Below are positions 1-8,084 of a stretch of DNA of 11,929 nucleotides, in pieces (position 1 is the stretch's first letter; each line of letters begins with the position of its first letter). The stretch is from Neolentinus lepideus HHB14362 ss-1. Taxonomy: Eukaryota; Basidiomycota; Agaricomycetes; Gloeophyllales; Gloeophyllaceae. The DNA is taken from NCBI GenBank assembly GCA_001632425.1, contig KV425669.1, positions 49,110 through 61,038 of the forward strand. Direction: 5' to 3'. The notes below the pieces were generated by a model that did not search any database, was not told where the DNA came from, and saw only the letters and a program-made list of their open reading frames with translations. Both the position numbers and the translations under genes were made by a program.

Positions 1-102
1 AATATTCCAGGTGATGTGAGCAGGTATCAGAAGCTTATATTAGAAAAATCAGAGAGAAAGGAGCCACTTTAATTGAGGAGCAGGCTGAAAACTGACCAGA
101 GG

Positions 103-190
103 CACTACAAAACTCTTTTTGTAGTCTTTTTGTAGTCGACACTACAGGCGGACTTTGAAGCGGACATCCAATAGTGTAGTGGCCACTACA
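103..190. repeat. Cluster of CACTACA/TGTAGT inverted and direct repeats
   Basis: Six copies of ACTACA or its complement TGTAGT lie within 88 bp. ACTACAAAA at 104-112 pairs perfectly with TTTTGTAGT at 117-125 (4-nt loop). TCTTTTTGTAGT occurs at 114-125 and again at 125-136. TGTAGT (131-136) pairs with ACTACA (141-146) around CGAC. Bases 175-190 form a perfect 16-bp palindrome, TGTAGTGGCCACTACA. CACTA-superfamily DNA transposons are known to begin with CACTACAA-type ends and to carry subterminal repeats in both orientations, so this could be a transposon terminus. It could also be a LINE 5' regulatory region. No 3-bp target duplication was found around 103-181, so identity is unresolved. Confidence 0.5.
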
Positions 191-220
191 TAAGAATAAT
201 CCCACGACTTCTCGGCCATC

Positions 221-607
221 ATGCTCCTGTTCGGCAACCCGCTCATTCTCGGCGTAAAGACTCGTTCCTTCGTAAACTCAGGACTCGTAACCGGTCGACC
301 CGTCCCGTTCACTCCGTGCTCTCTATGCCACTGCCTCACCCACACGCGAGGAATGTGTCCTTTCTCCAACGTCCCGGGCTGGAATGGCCCAACATTTGCG
401 AGTACCTGGCTTACTCAAGAAGAGCCCCGCACCACCTACTATGCCCAACAATCACAAGGCAACACCATCGACCGTGGCCACAGCCGCGGGTATGGGCGCG
501 GACGCGGACGTGGCCAACCTGGCCGGGGTCGCGGCGGTCTAGTCACCCCGGGAACACCCCCCCCTCCCCCCATGATCACTGGCGATGAGGATTTCACACC
601 TGCCTGA
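221..607 (+). CDS. Small CCHC zinc-knuckle, RG-rich protein; probable retroelement ORF1 C-terminal remnant
   Basis: A 128-aa reading frame starts at an ATG at 221; in-frame stops at 191 and 197 lie just upstream. Residues 33-46 form an exact CX2CX4HX4C zinc knuckle (C33, C36, H41, C46) followed by Pro-Phe, then PGWNGP near residues 52-57. Residues 85-106 are an Arg-Gly-rich stretch of RGG-box type, followed by a run of five prolines and an acidic end. Zinc knuckles and RG-rich tails bind RNA, and LINE ORF1/gag-like proteins usually carry them, but such proteins are normally several hundred residues long. This is therefore either a 5'-truncated ORF1 or a small independent ORF. It sits 780 bp upstream of the LINE polyprotein on the same strand, which is a long gap for a LINE inter-ORF spacer. 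Assignment to the element is inference. Confidence 0.5.
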   Translation: MLLFGNPLILGVKTRSFVNSGLVTGRPVPFTPCSLCHCLTHTRGMCPFSNVPGWNGPTFASTWLTQEEPRTTYYAQQSQGNTIDRGHSRGYGRGRGRGQPGRGRGGLVTPGTPPPPPMITGDEDFTPA

Positions 608-1387
608 CTGGGCCCCCTTTGACAAGCACCAATCTCCCACCACTCCTCTTAGTCCCCCAATAATATATTTTCTCCTTTTTTTGATTATTCCCCCAAATCC
701 CCTTTCGTATCCTGTCCATACTGCCCCTCAATGGGCACCTTCCTCTTCGTCCCCAACTACATACCCGAGCGCTCAACCCGCCGCCCCTTTAAGCTGACCT
801 TGCCGCCCTGCGCGAGAGTGTTCTGATAACCACATCTACACACCTATGCCCGCTACAGCTCCCTGTACACGTAATCCCCACTCCCCCTGTACTTATTCCT
901 CTGCTAATAGTATACATGGATGCCTGTACCCACTGGGCTCAATGACCTTGCATAAGCCCTAACCCTAAGGGTCTCCATGCTCTCGAGAGTACTGGATGGC
1001 TCTTAGCCCACATACATCTTGGTGTAGACTTGTCGGGCGACACTACACCACCCCCCTGGTCAGTGGCCCAAATATACCGACTGCCTGCAGGACGGGAAAG
1101 CTCCTGACCATGCCCGACACCGGCATACTGCCAACGACGGCGGCCTATTTAGGCCTGAGCGTGCCGTGCTGAGAGGCTGAAGCAAAGTATCCAACTTGTA
1201 GGACTCGAGGCTTACCTGCCACGATACTGATGCATAGCTCACCGCGATAGCCGGTATATGCTACCCCTGACTTGTCTGTTGGTCGGACAACGAGTTAAGT
1301 ACTACGACCCCTGCTGCCCCTCCAGATCACACACAACAACCTACGGATGTCTTTACCGGTACTGGTTTGCCTCTCCACCGATGCGGA
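608..1387 (+). other. C-rich spacer between the CCHC ORF and the LINE polyprotein
   Basis: No ORF with recognisable domains is present. The first part (about 608-900) is pyrimidine-rich with many CCC and CTCC runs. A perfect 8-bp stem with a 15-nt loop is formed by TGGTGTAG (1020-1027) and CTACACCA (1043-1050). The 10-mer CGACACTACA at 1038-1047 also occurs at 137-146. The polyprotein frame is open from 1271, after a TGA at 1268-1270, but has no ATG before 1388. Either an inter-ORF spacer or the 5'UTR of the element; no promoter could be assigned. Confidence 0.4.
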
Positions 1388-4300
1388 ATGAGCGAGCCCC
1401 CCCCCGCCGGGACTCCTTGTGGTGATACGTCGGCGGAGATTGGTGGCGGGGCTGCCCCTAGGGCAGTTTCCCTCTCCCCTCCCCATAGCCCCTACCATAA
1501 CCCCCTTATGAGCCCCAGACATGAACCCATATATGTGCACCCCAGCACCACAGGAGCACCCCATGCCCCACCTCAGAATGATCGAGTCCCAACCCCTCTT
1601 GGGAACATACCACCACAACCTCCACCCCCAACCCAAACCCGAATACCAACCCCACCTAACAATACTAGCCGCAACACTCGGGCAAATATCACCATAGGCT
1701 CGCTCAACCTTAATGGACGACACTCTATCCTTCTCGGACATTCCCCCATCTCTAAATGGACGAGCATACATGCAGCCGTAAAAAGTGCACGCCTTGGCAT
1801 CCTCGCCGTCCAAGAAACCCACCTGAATGGTGAACATGTTGATGAAATCCATAAGCTTTTCGGTAAACGCCTTCTAGTCATTAACTCACCTGACCCCGAG
1901 CGACCAACAGCATCTGCTGGAGTAGCCTTCATTCTTAACAGAGAGATCACCAGTACCACACATGTAAAAGTCCAGGAAATTATACCTGGACGTGCAATCC
2001 TACTGTCCACCACCTGGCACAACTCTGACAGATTTTCAATACTTAATGTATATGCCCCGAATGACTACGCCCAACATCCGGCCTTCTGGCAAAGGATTAG
2101 TGACTTCTGGATAGCCCACCACCTACCCAACCCAGATTTTATGGTCGGTGACTTCAACGTTGTCGAAGACGCCATCGACCGCTCCCCGCCACACCAAGAT
2201 CCCATACATGCCACAGCAGCACTCCGCGACTTACGCATGTCGCTCTCCCTAGTTGATGCATGGCGCGCTGACCATGAAAATGAACGCAGCTATACATTCT
2301 GCAGTAATCTCACCCGCTTCTCACGCATAGATAGAATCTACGCAAACCCTACCCACCTCTCACACCTCTCCGAATGGTCAATAACCTCATCGGCGATACC
2401 TTCTGATCACCGGCTCACCACAGTTCGATTCTGCCCTACGAACGCCCCCCACATTGGACCTGGCCGATGGACTTGGCCACTGGGTCTCCTACACGACGCC
2501 AACCTACTGAACAAGATAATAACACTGGGTATGACCCTAGAACAATGTCTTGAGGAACAAAAGACTCACCGTGATCCTCATCAAAATCCGCAAGCCCTCT
2601 GGCAACAGTTTAAGAGACACATTACCAACACGGCGAAAGCCCACACTAAGATAACCTTCGCAAAGATCAACAAATGGATCACACAACTCCAGCATGACCT
2701 GGAACAGACCAGGAACCGATCCGACATGGACATCTCTGAACAAACACGATCCCATGCAGCATTCCTGGAGAGCGAGCTTAACCACCTTCATAAAAAGCGC
2801 TTCATGAAGGCGCAGGCCCACAGCCAAGCCCAATGGGCCGATAAGAGTGACTCACCCACTAAGTATCTCTTCAAAGTGCTAAGTGTGAAGAAACCGCGTG
2901 ACTTAATTCAGCGCCTACATATCCCCGGCTCGGAACCCAAACGCTTCGCTACTAGGTCCGACGAAATGGCAAAGGTGGCTAGGGACTATCACGAATCCCT
3001 CCAAACTGATGGGGCTGTATCACGACCTCCAACAATCAGCACTCCAGCTACAAATACAGTTCTGGACAACATACCAATCACCCAATGCCTTGCTGATCAA
3101 ACTGAAAGTCACTTAGCTGACCTACTTGAGACCCGCAACATAGCCGACTCACTGCGCTTGTCGAAGAACGGAACTGCCACAGGCATGGACGGCATACCTT
3201 ACGAACTATATAAACTGCTCGCTGAACGCCACAATGCAAATAAAAAGAAGAAGCTTCCATCCTTCAACATCTTAGGTACCCTAACCCGAGTCTTCAATGA
3301 CATACAACATTATGGTGTCGACGAACGCACTGACTTTACTTTGGGCTGGATGTGCCCGATCTTCAAGAAAAAGGATCGATCTGACATAACGAACTACTGT
3401 CCGATAACGCTTCTCAACACTGACTATAAAATACTTACAAAAGCACTTGCCCTCCAACTCGCAAACCATGCAACGTCCCTGGTCCACCGAGATCAAGCTG
3501 GGTTTATCCCAGGCAGATCCATATTCGACCAGACTCGCCTATCCAGAGCAATGATCAGTTTTGCTGAGGCCGTCGAAGAAGACGGTGCGATCATAGCACT
3601 TGACCAAGAGAAGGCCTACGACAGAGTAGACCATGACTACCTATGGGCAACTCTACATAAGTTCAACCTCCCGCCCCTCTTTATCGAAACCGTGAAATCA
3701 CTCTACCAGCATGCCCAAACGAGAGTCATCATAAATGGCATTTTAAGTACGACCTTCCGTGTTACCCGTGGGGTGCGCCAAGGTGACCCCCTTTCCTGTC
3801 TGCTCTTTGACCTCGCGATAGAGCCTCTCGCCTGCACCTTACGAGCCTCCCCTCTTCTATCCGGTTACACAATACCTGGGGTAGAAAACAAGATACTTGT
3901 AACCCTCTTTGCAGATGATACTACCATCTATCTAAGAAAATCTGATCGTATTGCTGACCTGCAACACTGCCTGGACACCTGGTGCCTAGCCTCTGGTGCA
4001 AAATTTAACACCCTAAAAACCGAAATAATCCCGATCGGATCCGAGACCCACCGGACATCTGTCCTTACCACTCGCTGCCTTCACCCCGATGACAACCCTC
4101 TGCCGGCGTCAATACATATTGCTAAGGATAAGGAAGCAATCCGCTCCCTCGGTGCCTGGATTGGCAACAATGTAGACAACGCAGCCCCATGGGAGCGAGT
4201 CCTTGATAAAATCCACTCTACCCTATCACACTTTCAGCGCAGTCACCCCACCTTATTCACAAAGTCTCACCTGGTTCAGGCATCTGTTGGAGGCATGACA

Positions 4301-6571
4301 CAATACCTGGCTAAGGTCCAGGGAATGCCGAAACATATTGAAGACGCCCTGGAAAAAATGACACGCCACTTCATCTGGGAGGAATCAACCCACCCACCTA
4401 TAGGCCTTGACCACCTATACCAACCGAAAGACAGGGGTGGTATCAACCTCCTCGATATACGTGCTAGGAATGAAGCCATAGAGCTCACCTGGCTCCGAGA
4501 CTACCTGAATCTAGGGACCCAACGTCCCTCTTGGGCCTTCATTACAGATATCCTAATCAACCGCCTGGCACCAAGCGGTATCGCCTCACCCGCCTTACTC
4601 AACACATTCCTCCAACAATGGGATGTCCCGGTACGAGGAGCCCGTGCCAATACCCTGCCCCCCGATGTCCTCTCTATGTTACGCGCAGCACGTAAACACG
4701 GTGTTGCATTTGCCCCAGCCCAACTGTCCCTCAGCCTAAAACGCCAACTCCCAGCCTTCTACCACCTCGGAGCACCACCGAGAACCTACGCAGCACCTAA
4801 AATATCCTGCCTAATACATAACCACCAGGTACGAACAGTCAGCGAACTAATCACAGCCTCACGGCGGCTAACTAACTTACCTAACAATGAACGGCACCAC
4901 CCACGACGCAACTGTCGATGCCTGAACTGCGCCGCAGACCGCCAAACTGGCTGTAAAAACCCCCACAAATGTGCACTTGCTGCACACACTATCCTTAACT
5001 CCTTGTCCCCCAAAACAAACCCCACCTCTCGCCCCCCATCCGATGACCTAACCCTCACCCACCGCCGACTAGAGAAAAACCGACAGGCTCACCGCGAACG
5101 GGGAGCAATCATCTTTGACCCTTCCATGACAGCCCGTACCAGCCTTGCTGAATGCTTCAGAATCTTCGTGGACCCGGACTCGGTCCCACCCACCCCGGCG
5201 TATCGTCTCCAGCACCCCACGCCGGGAATCAGCCTTGAACCTAATAGACTCACCGTCTACACTGATGGCTCTTGCTCAAACAATGGCAAGGCCAATGCTC
5301 GAGCTGGCAGCGGGATTTATGTCTCCGCTTCTAGCCCTTATAACCGTGCCATCCGCGTGGACGGCCCTGACCAATCTAACCAGGTAGGGGAGTTAGTGGC
5401 TGTCATTGTTGCACTGCAAATAATCCCCCCTTTTATCCCCATCACCTTCATCACTGACTCCCGCTACGTCATTGATGGCCTGACCCTACACCTCGGTACC
5501 TGGGAAGACCAGGGTTGGCTGGGAGTGGCCAACAGCCGTTTTTTTAAAGCTGCGGCCTACCAGCTTAGGCGCCGCTCCGCGGCGACCTCTTTTCTATGGG
5601 TAAAAGGACACAGCGGCGACGCAGGAAACGAGGCCGCTGATGCGCTTGCCTGCGAAGGCGCCGCGAAAGACGTCCCCGATATAGTAGACCTAGACGTCCC
5701 CTCAACTTTTAACCTCTGTGGGGCTAAACTCTCAGTACTCACCCAAGCGGTGGCCTACCGAGGCATCCGGCTAAGTAAGCCGAACCGTGCGGGTCCCCGT
5801 ACTCGCGCATTACTCAACCTATCCCGAATGCAAGATGGCATTAATGAAATAACTAACACAATAGAAACCCACTCACGGCTTTGGTTGTCCTGCCAAAGTA
5901 AGAACATGCGGCCATTAGTCCGCCAATTCATGTTCAAAGCAGTCCAAAACGCATACAAGATCGGGGACTTCTGGCTCCCGATACCCGGGTACGAGACACG
6001 CGCAATCTGCCCCACCTGCGAAGATTGCTCTGACAATCTAGACCACATCCTCACGGAATGCGAGACACCAGCGCGTGCTCTAATTTGGGAGCTCGCGGCC
6101 GACCTCTGGCCAGCGGCATACGGCCCCTTCCCACAACTTACCTTTGGCGCAATGATAGGTGCAGGGTCACTTACCGTACATCGCCAAACGTCAAACGACG
6201 ACGACACTGATTCCGATGACGAACACAATAACGGTGACTCACCGATACGCCCACACCTAGGCGGCACCCGCCTCCTTCAAATTCTAGTGTCCGAATCCTC
6301 ATACCTCCTATGGGTCCTCCGCTGTGAACGCGTAATCCAGGACCGCGTACACTCCACCCGCACGATAACTGCGAGATGGACCAACGCTATTAACCGGCGC
6401 CTTAGTATCGACCGCATTGTAGCCGGAAAAATACGGCGCTCACCTAAAGCCGTCACGCAAGTCGCCCAAACATGGAAAGGTACACTAGCCAATGAAGACT
6501 TGCTCCCTCCACTCTGGGTCCACCGCTTCGAGGTTTTAGTGGGTATTAGGGCGCCCAGGACTCCCATGTAA
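1388..6571 (+). CDS. LINE ORF2 polyprotein: AP endonuclease, reverse transcriptase, RNase H
   Basis: The 1727-aa protein is numbered from the first in-frame ATG (1388). Residues 1-95 are Pro-rich and low complexity. The AP-like endonuclease spans about 100-350: LNLNG near 106-110, QETH near 142-145, NVYAP near 220-224, GDFN at 254-257, SDH at 339-341. It would nick target DNA to prime reverse transcription. The RT spans about 590-870: ALDQEKAYDRVD near 737-748, RQGDPLS near 797-803, catalytic FADD at 841-844. A Cys-rich motif lies at 1176-1195 (C1176, C1178, C1181, C1189, H1193, C1195). RNase H spans about 1288-1428, with a complete D-E-D-D set: D1293 (YTDGS), E1335, D1357, D1418. A CX2CX8HX4C motif lies at 1541-1558. 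The frame has no stop or frameshift, so the copy is young or selected. The usual NYRPI motif reads NYCPI (C671), which may impair it. Confidence 0.95.
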   Translation: MSEPPPAGTPCGDTSAEIGGGAAPRAVSLSPPHSPYHNPLMSPRHEPIYVHPSTTGAPHAPPQNDRVPTPLGNIPPQPPPPTQTRIPTPPNNTSRNTRANITIGSLNLNGRHSILLGHSPISKWTSIHAAVKSARLGILAVQETHLNGEHVDEIHKLFGKRLLVINSPDPERPTASAGVAFILNREITSTTHVKVQEIIPGRAILLSTTWHNSDRFSILNVYAPNDYAQHPAFWQRISDFWIAHHLPNPDFMVGDFNVVEDAIDRSPPHQDPIHATAALRDLRMSLSLVDAWRADHENERSYTFCSNLTRFSRIDRIYANPTHLSHLSEWSITSSAIPSDHRLTTVRFCPTNAPHIGPGRWTWPLGLLHDANLLNKIITLGMTLEQCLEEQKTHRDPHQNPQALWQQFKRHITNTAKAHTKITFAKINKWITQLQHDLEQTRNRSDMDISEQTRSHAAFLESELNHLHKKRFMKAQAHSQAQWADKSDSPTKYLFKVLSVKKPRDLIQRLHIPGSEPKRFATRSDEMAKVARDYHESLQTDGAVSRPPTISTPATNTVLDNIPITQCLADQTESHLADLLETRNIADSLRLSKNGTATGMDGIPYELYKLLAERHNANKKKKLPSFNILGTLTRVFNDIQHYGVDERTDFTLGWMCPIFKKKDRSDITNYCPITLLNTDYKILTKALALQLANHATSLVHRDQAGFIPGRSIFDQTRLSRAMISFAEAVEEDGAIIALDQEKAYDRVDHDYLWATLHKFNLPPLFIETVKSLYQHAQTRVIINGILSTTFRVTRGVRQGDPLSCLLFDLAIEPLACTLRASPLLSGYTIPGVENKILVTLFADDTTIYLRKSDRIADLQHCLDTWCLASGAKFNTLKTEIIPIGSETHRTSVLTTRCLHPDDNPLPASIHIAKDKEAIRSLGAWIGNNVDNAAPWERVLDKIHSTLSHFQRSHPTLFTKSHLVQASVGGMTQYLAKVQGMPKHIEDALEKMTRHFIWEESTHPPIGLDHLYQPKDRGGINLLDIRARNEAIELTWLRDYLNLGTQRPSWAFITDILINRLAPSGIASPALLNTFLQQWDVPVRGARANTLPPDVLSMLRAARKHGVAFAPAQLSLSLKRQLPAFYHLGAPPRTYAAPKISCLIHNHQVRTVSELITASRRLTNLPNNERHHPRRNCRCLNCAADRQTGCKNPHKCALAAHTILNSLSPKTNPTSRPPSDDLTLTHRRLEKNRQAHRERGAIIFDPSMTARTSLAECFRIFVDPDSVPPTPAYRLQHPTPGISLEPNRLTVYTDGSCSNNGKANARAGSGIYVSASSPYNRAIRVDGPDQSNQVGELVAVIVALQIIPPFIPITFITDSRYVIDGLTLHLGTWEDQGWLGVANSRFFKAAAYQLRRRSAATSFLWVKGHSGDAGNEAADALACEGAAKDVPDIVDLDVPSTFNLCGAKLSVLTQAVAYRGIRLSKPNRAGPRTRALLNLSRMQDGINEITNTIETHSRLWLSCQSKNMRPLVRQFMFKAVQNAYKIGDFWLPIPGYETRAICPTCEDCSDNLDHILTECETPARALIWELAADLWPAAYGPFPQLTFGAMIGAGSLTVHRQTSNDDDTDSDDEHNNGDSPIRPHLGGTRLLQILVSESSYLLWVLRCERVIQDRVHSTRTITARWTNAINRRLSIDRIVAGKIRRSPKAVTQVAQTWKGTLANEDLLPPLWVHRFEVLVGIRAPRTPM

Positions 6572-6746
6572 CGGAGACCCCAGGCACCGACTTGAGTCCC
6601 ACACTCCCCAGTACCCGCTGGGGGTGCGTCAATGCATTTTATCCTCAGACCGGGATTGTATACATCCCGCTATAGCGTATTATCTAGGACTGTACCTATT
6701 GTCAGTAGCTAGGTAATAAATTCGCTTGTCCAAAAAAAAAAAAAAA
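6572..6746 (+). other. LINE 3'UTR, AATAAA signal and poly(A) tail
   Basis: After the TAA at 6569-6571 come about 160 bp without coding potential. AATAAA lies at 6715-6720, 12 nt before a run of 15 A at 6732-6746. A templated A-run right after a polyadenylation signal marks integration of a reverse-transcribed mRNA, so 6746/6747 is the 3' junction of the element with flanking DNA. Confidence 0.85.
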
Positions 6747-6985
6747 GACGACAAGCATAGTCTGATGCTTCTTATTTCGAATAAATGTACCCGCGAAAAT
6801 ACGTCTCGAGTGACAGCTCTATAATTGCAGACATGCGAAGGAGTCTACAATCCAGATACCATTCCCTTGTTACTACTGTCCGGTGCATAAGGATAGAAGG
6901 TAAGTCTGATCTTAGGTTCCTTCTGGATCTGTTGAGAATGACTTCCGTTGTACTCGAACAGATCTTCAAAGGCAGTCGAAACAGG

Positions 6986-7303
6986 TCAGCCACTCCACGA
7001 ATTCATACTCGAAATGGCTGGCTTCAAGTTGTTCGTCTGATCTGAATCTGCTGATATACGTTCGACGGTACAATACGGTCCAGCGTTCTCGTTCAGCAGT
7101 CCTGGTTCTGAAACCTCAGAAGGGGACCTGCGCTTCCTTGCGCACGATATCCGCACCGGTTGCATCGTGGTTTTCTGCTGCAAAGTAGGTTCCGCCAACC
7201 CACCGGACCCATTCAGCACCGGCAAATAGCCCACATTAATAGCAAGTGTCCTCCAGTTATGCAAAATCCTGACCTCGACATAACCAGCGGTCCAGAGAAA
7301 CAC
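6986..7303 (-). CDS. Possible exon of a minus-strand hypothetical gene
   Basis: An open minus-strand stretch of about 105 codons ends in TGA at 6986. It has no ATG near its 5' end (it opens at a GTG), so it could only be a downstream exon. A TTCCAG acceptor-like site lies about 25 nt before the open region. The composition is ordinary, with a short basic patch (CARKRR) and no recognised domain. CCAAT boxes at 7419-7445 lie upstream on this strand. It could be chance; no donor partner was identified. Confidence 0.2.
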   Translation of the reverse strand: MFLWTAGYVEVRILHNWRTLAINVGYLPVLNGSGGLAEPTLQQKTTMQPVRISCARKRRSPSEVSEPGLLNENAGPYCTVERISADSDQTNNLKPAISSMNSWSG

Positions 7304-7414
7304 GTTTCCGGAGAGTAGTTAACTGGAATGAACGGTGGCTATTCTGTGAATCTGACCCACCTGCTCGCACAACGATTCGATGCGTGTCCCCTCGTCCTGC
7401 TCTCAGAGACCTCA

Positions 7415-7480
7415 TGTCATTGGCTACGAGACCCCCTGTCATTGGCTACGATACTCTCCGTCATCGGCTACCAACCTCCC
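7415..7480. repeat. Three 22-bp tandem repeats carrying CCAAT boxes
   Basis: Three head-to-tail 22-bp units at 7415-7436, 7437-7458 and 7459-7480 share the core TGTCATTGGCTACGA. Units 1 and 2 are identical over their first 15 bases; unit 3 has diverged (ATCGG for ATTGG). ATTGG is CCAAT on the minus strand, giving GCCAATGA twice at 22-bp spacing, and a plus-strand CCAAT lies at 7503-7507. CCAAT boxes bind the HAP/NF-Y complex in fungi. Together they suggest a promoter element between the minus-strand ORFs, although a simple minisatellite is also possible. Confidence 0.6.
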
Positions 7481-7536
7481 CGCCATCACTCCAGCTCGCC
7501 CACCAATCACCACGCAGCGCGAACCGAACAGGGTTG

Positions 7537-7986
7537 TCAGCGTGACGTTGCTAGGTTTGATCTAATCACTCCTTCTGCATCAGCCTGAACGTCAGTATAG
7601 GTGATACAGAAGGTAGAAAATCGCTCACTCGCACTGCGGAGGACATCCATGAAGCCATCGTCCGTCTTAGAGCTAGTGAGTATGCCGGGCTTAATTTGGT
7701 CACGCATATCTGCAAGCGCATTTGTCGCAAGGTCTCGCATAACAGAGGCCACAACACGGACCTTGTCCGATTTCGACTTCGAAGCGTCTTCTTCATCTGT
7801 TGACTCGCCGTCTTCTGCGGGTCTTTCATCTACTTCACTATCCCATCTTACTCTTTTCTTCTCCTCATTTTCAGTTTCTGCGCATTCCACAATATCCTCG
7901 GGGGATTCGACGGTGACTGCACGTCGCTTGCGCCCACGGGTACTCCACTTCTGTCGTGAGGCATTCGAAGCAGCTGGGTGCGGCAT
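7537..7986 (-). CDS. Hypothetical 149-aa protein, basic N-terminus and acidic middle
   Basis: The start is the ATG at 7984-7986; the frame is open further upstream but without another ATG. The protein has a basic cluster RGRKRR at residues 17-22 that resembles a nuclear localisation signal. KKRVRW at 43-48 matches the loose RVxF/W docking consensus for protein phosphatase 1. An acidic Glu/Asp-rich stretch lies at about 49-67, and a predicted helical C-terminal half at about 75-135. No enzymatic domain is recognised and no membrane segment is seen. The opposite strand also has an open frame here, but its Ser-rich product reads as the complement of the acidic codons. CCAAT motifs lie about 100-185 bp upstream. 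It may have further exons. Function unknown; nuclear location and phosphatase binding are inferences from short motifs only. Confidence 0.5.
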   Translation of the reverse strand: MPHPAASNASRQKWSTRGRKRRAVTVESPEDIVECAETENEEKKRVRWDSEVDERPAEDGESTDEEDASKSKSDKVRVVASVMRDLATNALADMRDQIKPGILTSSKTDDGFMDVLRSASERFSTFCITYTDVQADAEGVIRSNLATSR

Positions 7987-8084
7987 ATCGATAAAGCTCG
8001 GCCAGCACTCAGCGCTCAGCACTGGTCGCAGATGTCGACTATGACCAAAGTGCAAGGACAGAATAACAACAAGACAGTCGACGC

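Larger units (their letters stand above)
221..6746 (+). mobile_element. Non-LTR retrotransposon (LINE, Tad1-like fungal type)
   Basis: The element is defined by an uninterrupted endonuclease-RT-RNase H polyprotein (1388-6571), a short 3'UTR with AATAAA at 6715-6720, and a 15-nt A-tract at 6732-6746. There are no LTRs. Endonuclease before RT and RNase H after it is the order known for Tad1/I-type LINEs, and Tad1-like elements are common in fungi. The 3' end is clear. The 5' end is not: a CCHC/RG ORF at 221-607 is included as probable ORF1 material, but no target-site duplication matching the sequence after the A-tail (GACGACAAGC...) was found in bases 1-1387. The true 5' boundary may lie outside the window or anywhere before 1388. 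The sense strand is strikingly C-rich and G-poor. Confidence 0.8.
6747..7536. other. 3' flank of the LINE; mostly unassigned host sequence
   Basis: The sequence loses the C-rich bias of the LINE after 6746. A plus-strand ATG frame at 6785-7045 (86 aa) and an opposite-strand frame at 6772-6993 overlap each other, and neither has a recognisable domain. The best minus-strand stretch, 6986-7303, and the 22-bp tandem repeat at 7415-7480 are listed separately. Nothing else could be supported. Confidence 0.5.

Noticed and set aside
1..72. Plus-strand frame open from the window edge for 23 codons, ending at TAA 70-72
   Set aside because: Too short to support as a gene end; no recognisable motif.
957..968. 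CCCTAACCCTAA, two telomere-type repeats
   Set aside because: Only two units in a C-rich spacer; easily chance, and no further telomeric sequence nearby.
1295..1852. Long minus-strand frame opposite the LINE N-terminus
   Set aside because: Shadow of the Pro-rich and endonuclease coding sequence; Gly/Arg/Trp-rich product reflects the complementary C-rich strand.
5755..6267. 170-codon minus-strand frame opposite the LINE C-terminus
   Set aside because: Overlaps the well-supported polyprotein and has no domain.
6785..7045. 86-codon plus-strand ATG frame after the LINE
   Set aside because: No domain, overlapping open frame on the other strand, length within chance expectation.
7601..8044. Plus-strand frame, Ser-rich
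   Set aside because: Complement of the 149-aa gene; the Ser runs arise from acidic codons on the other strand.
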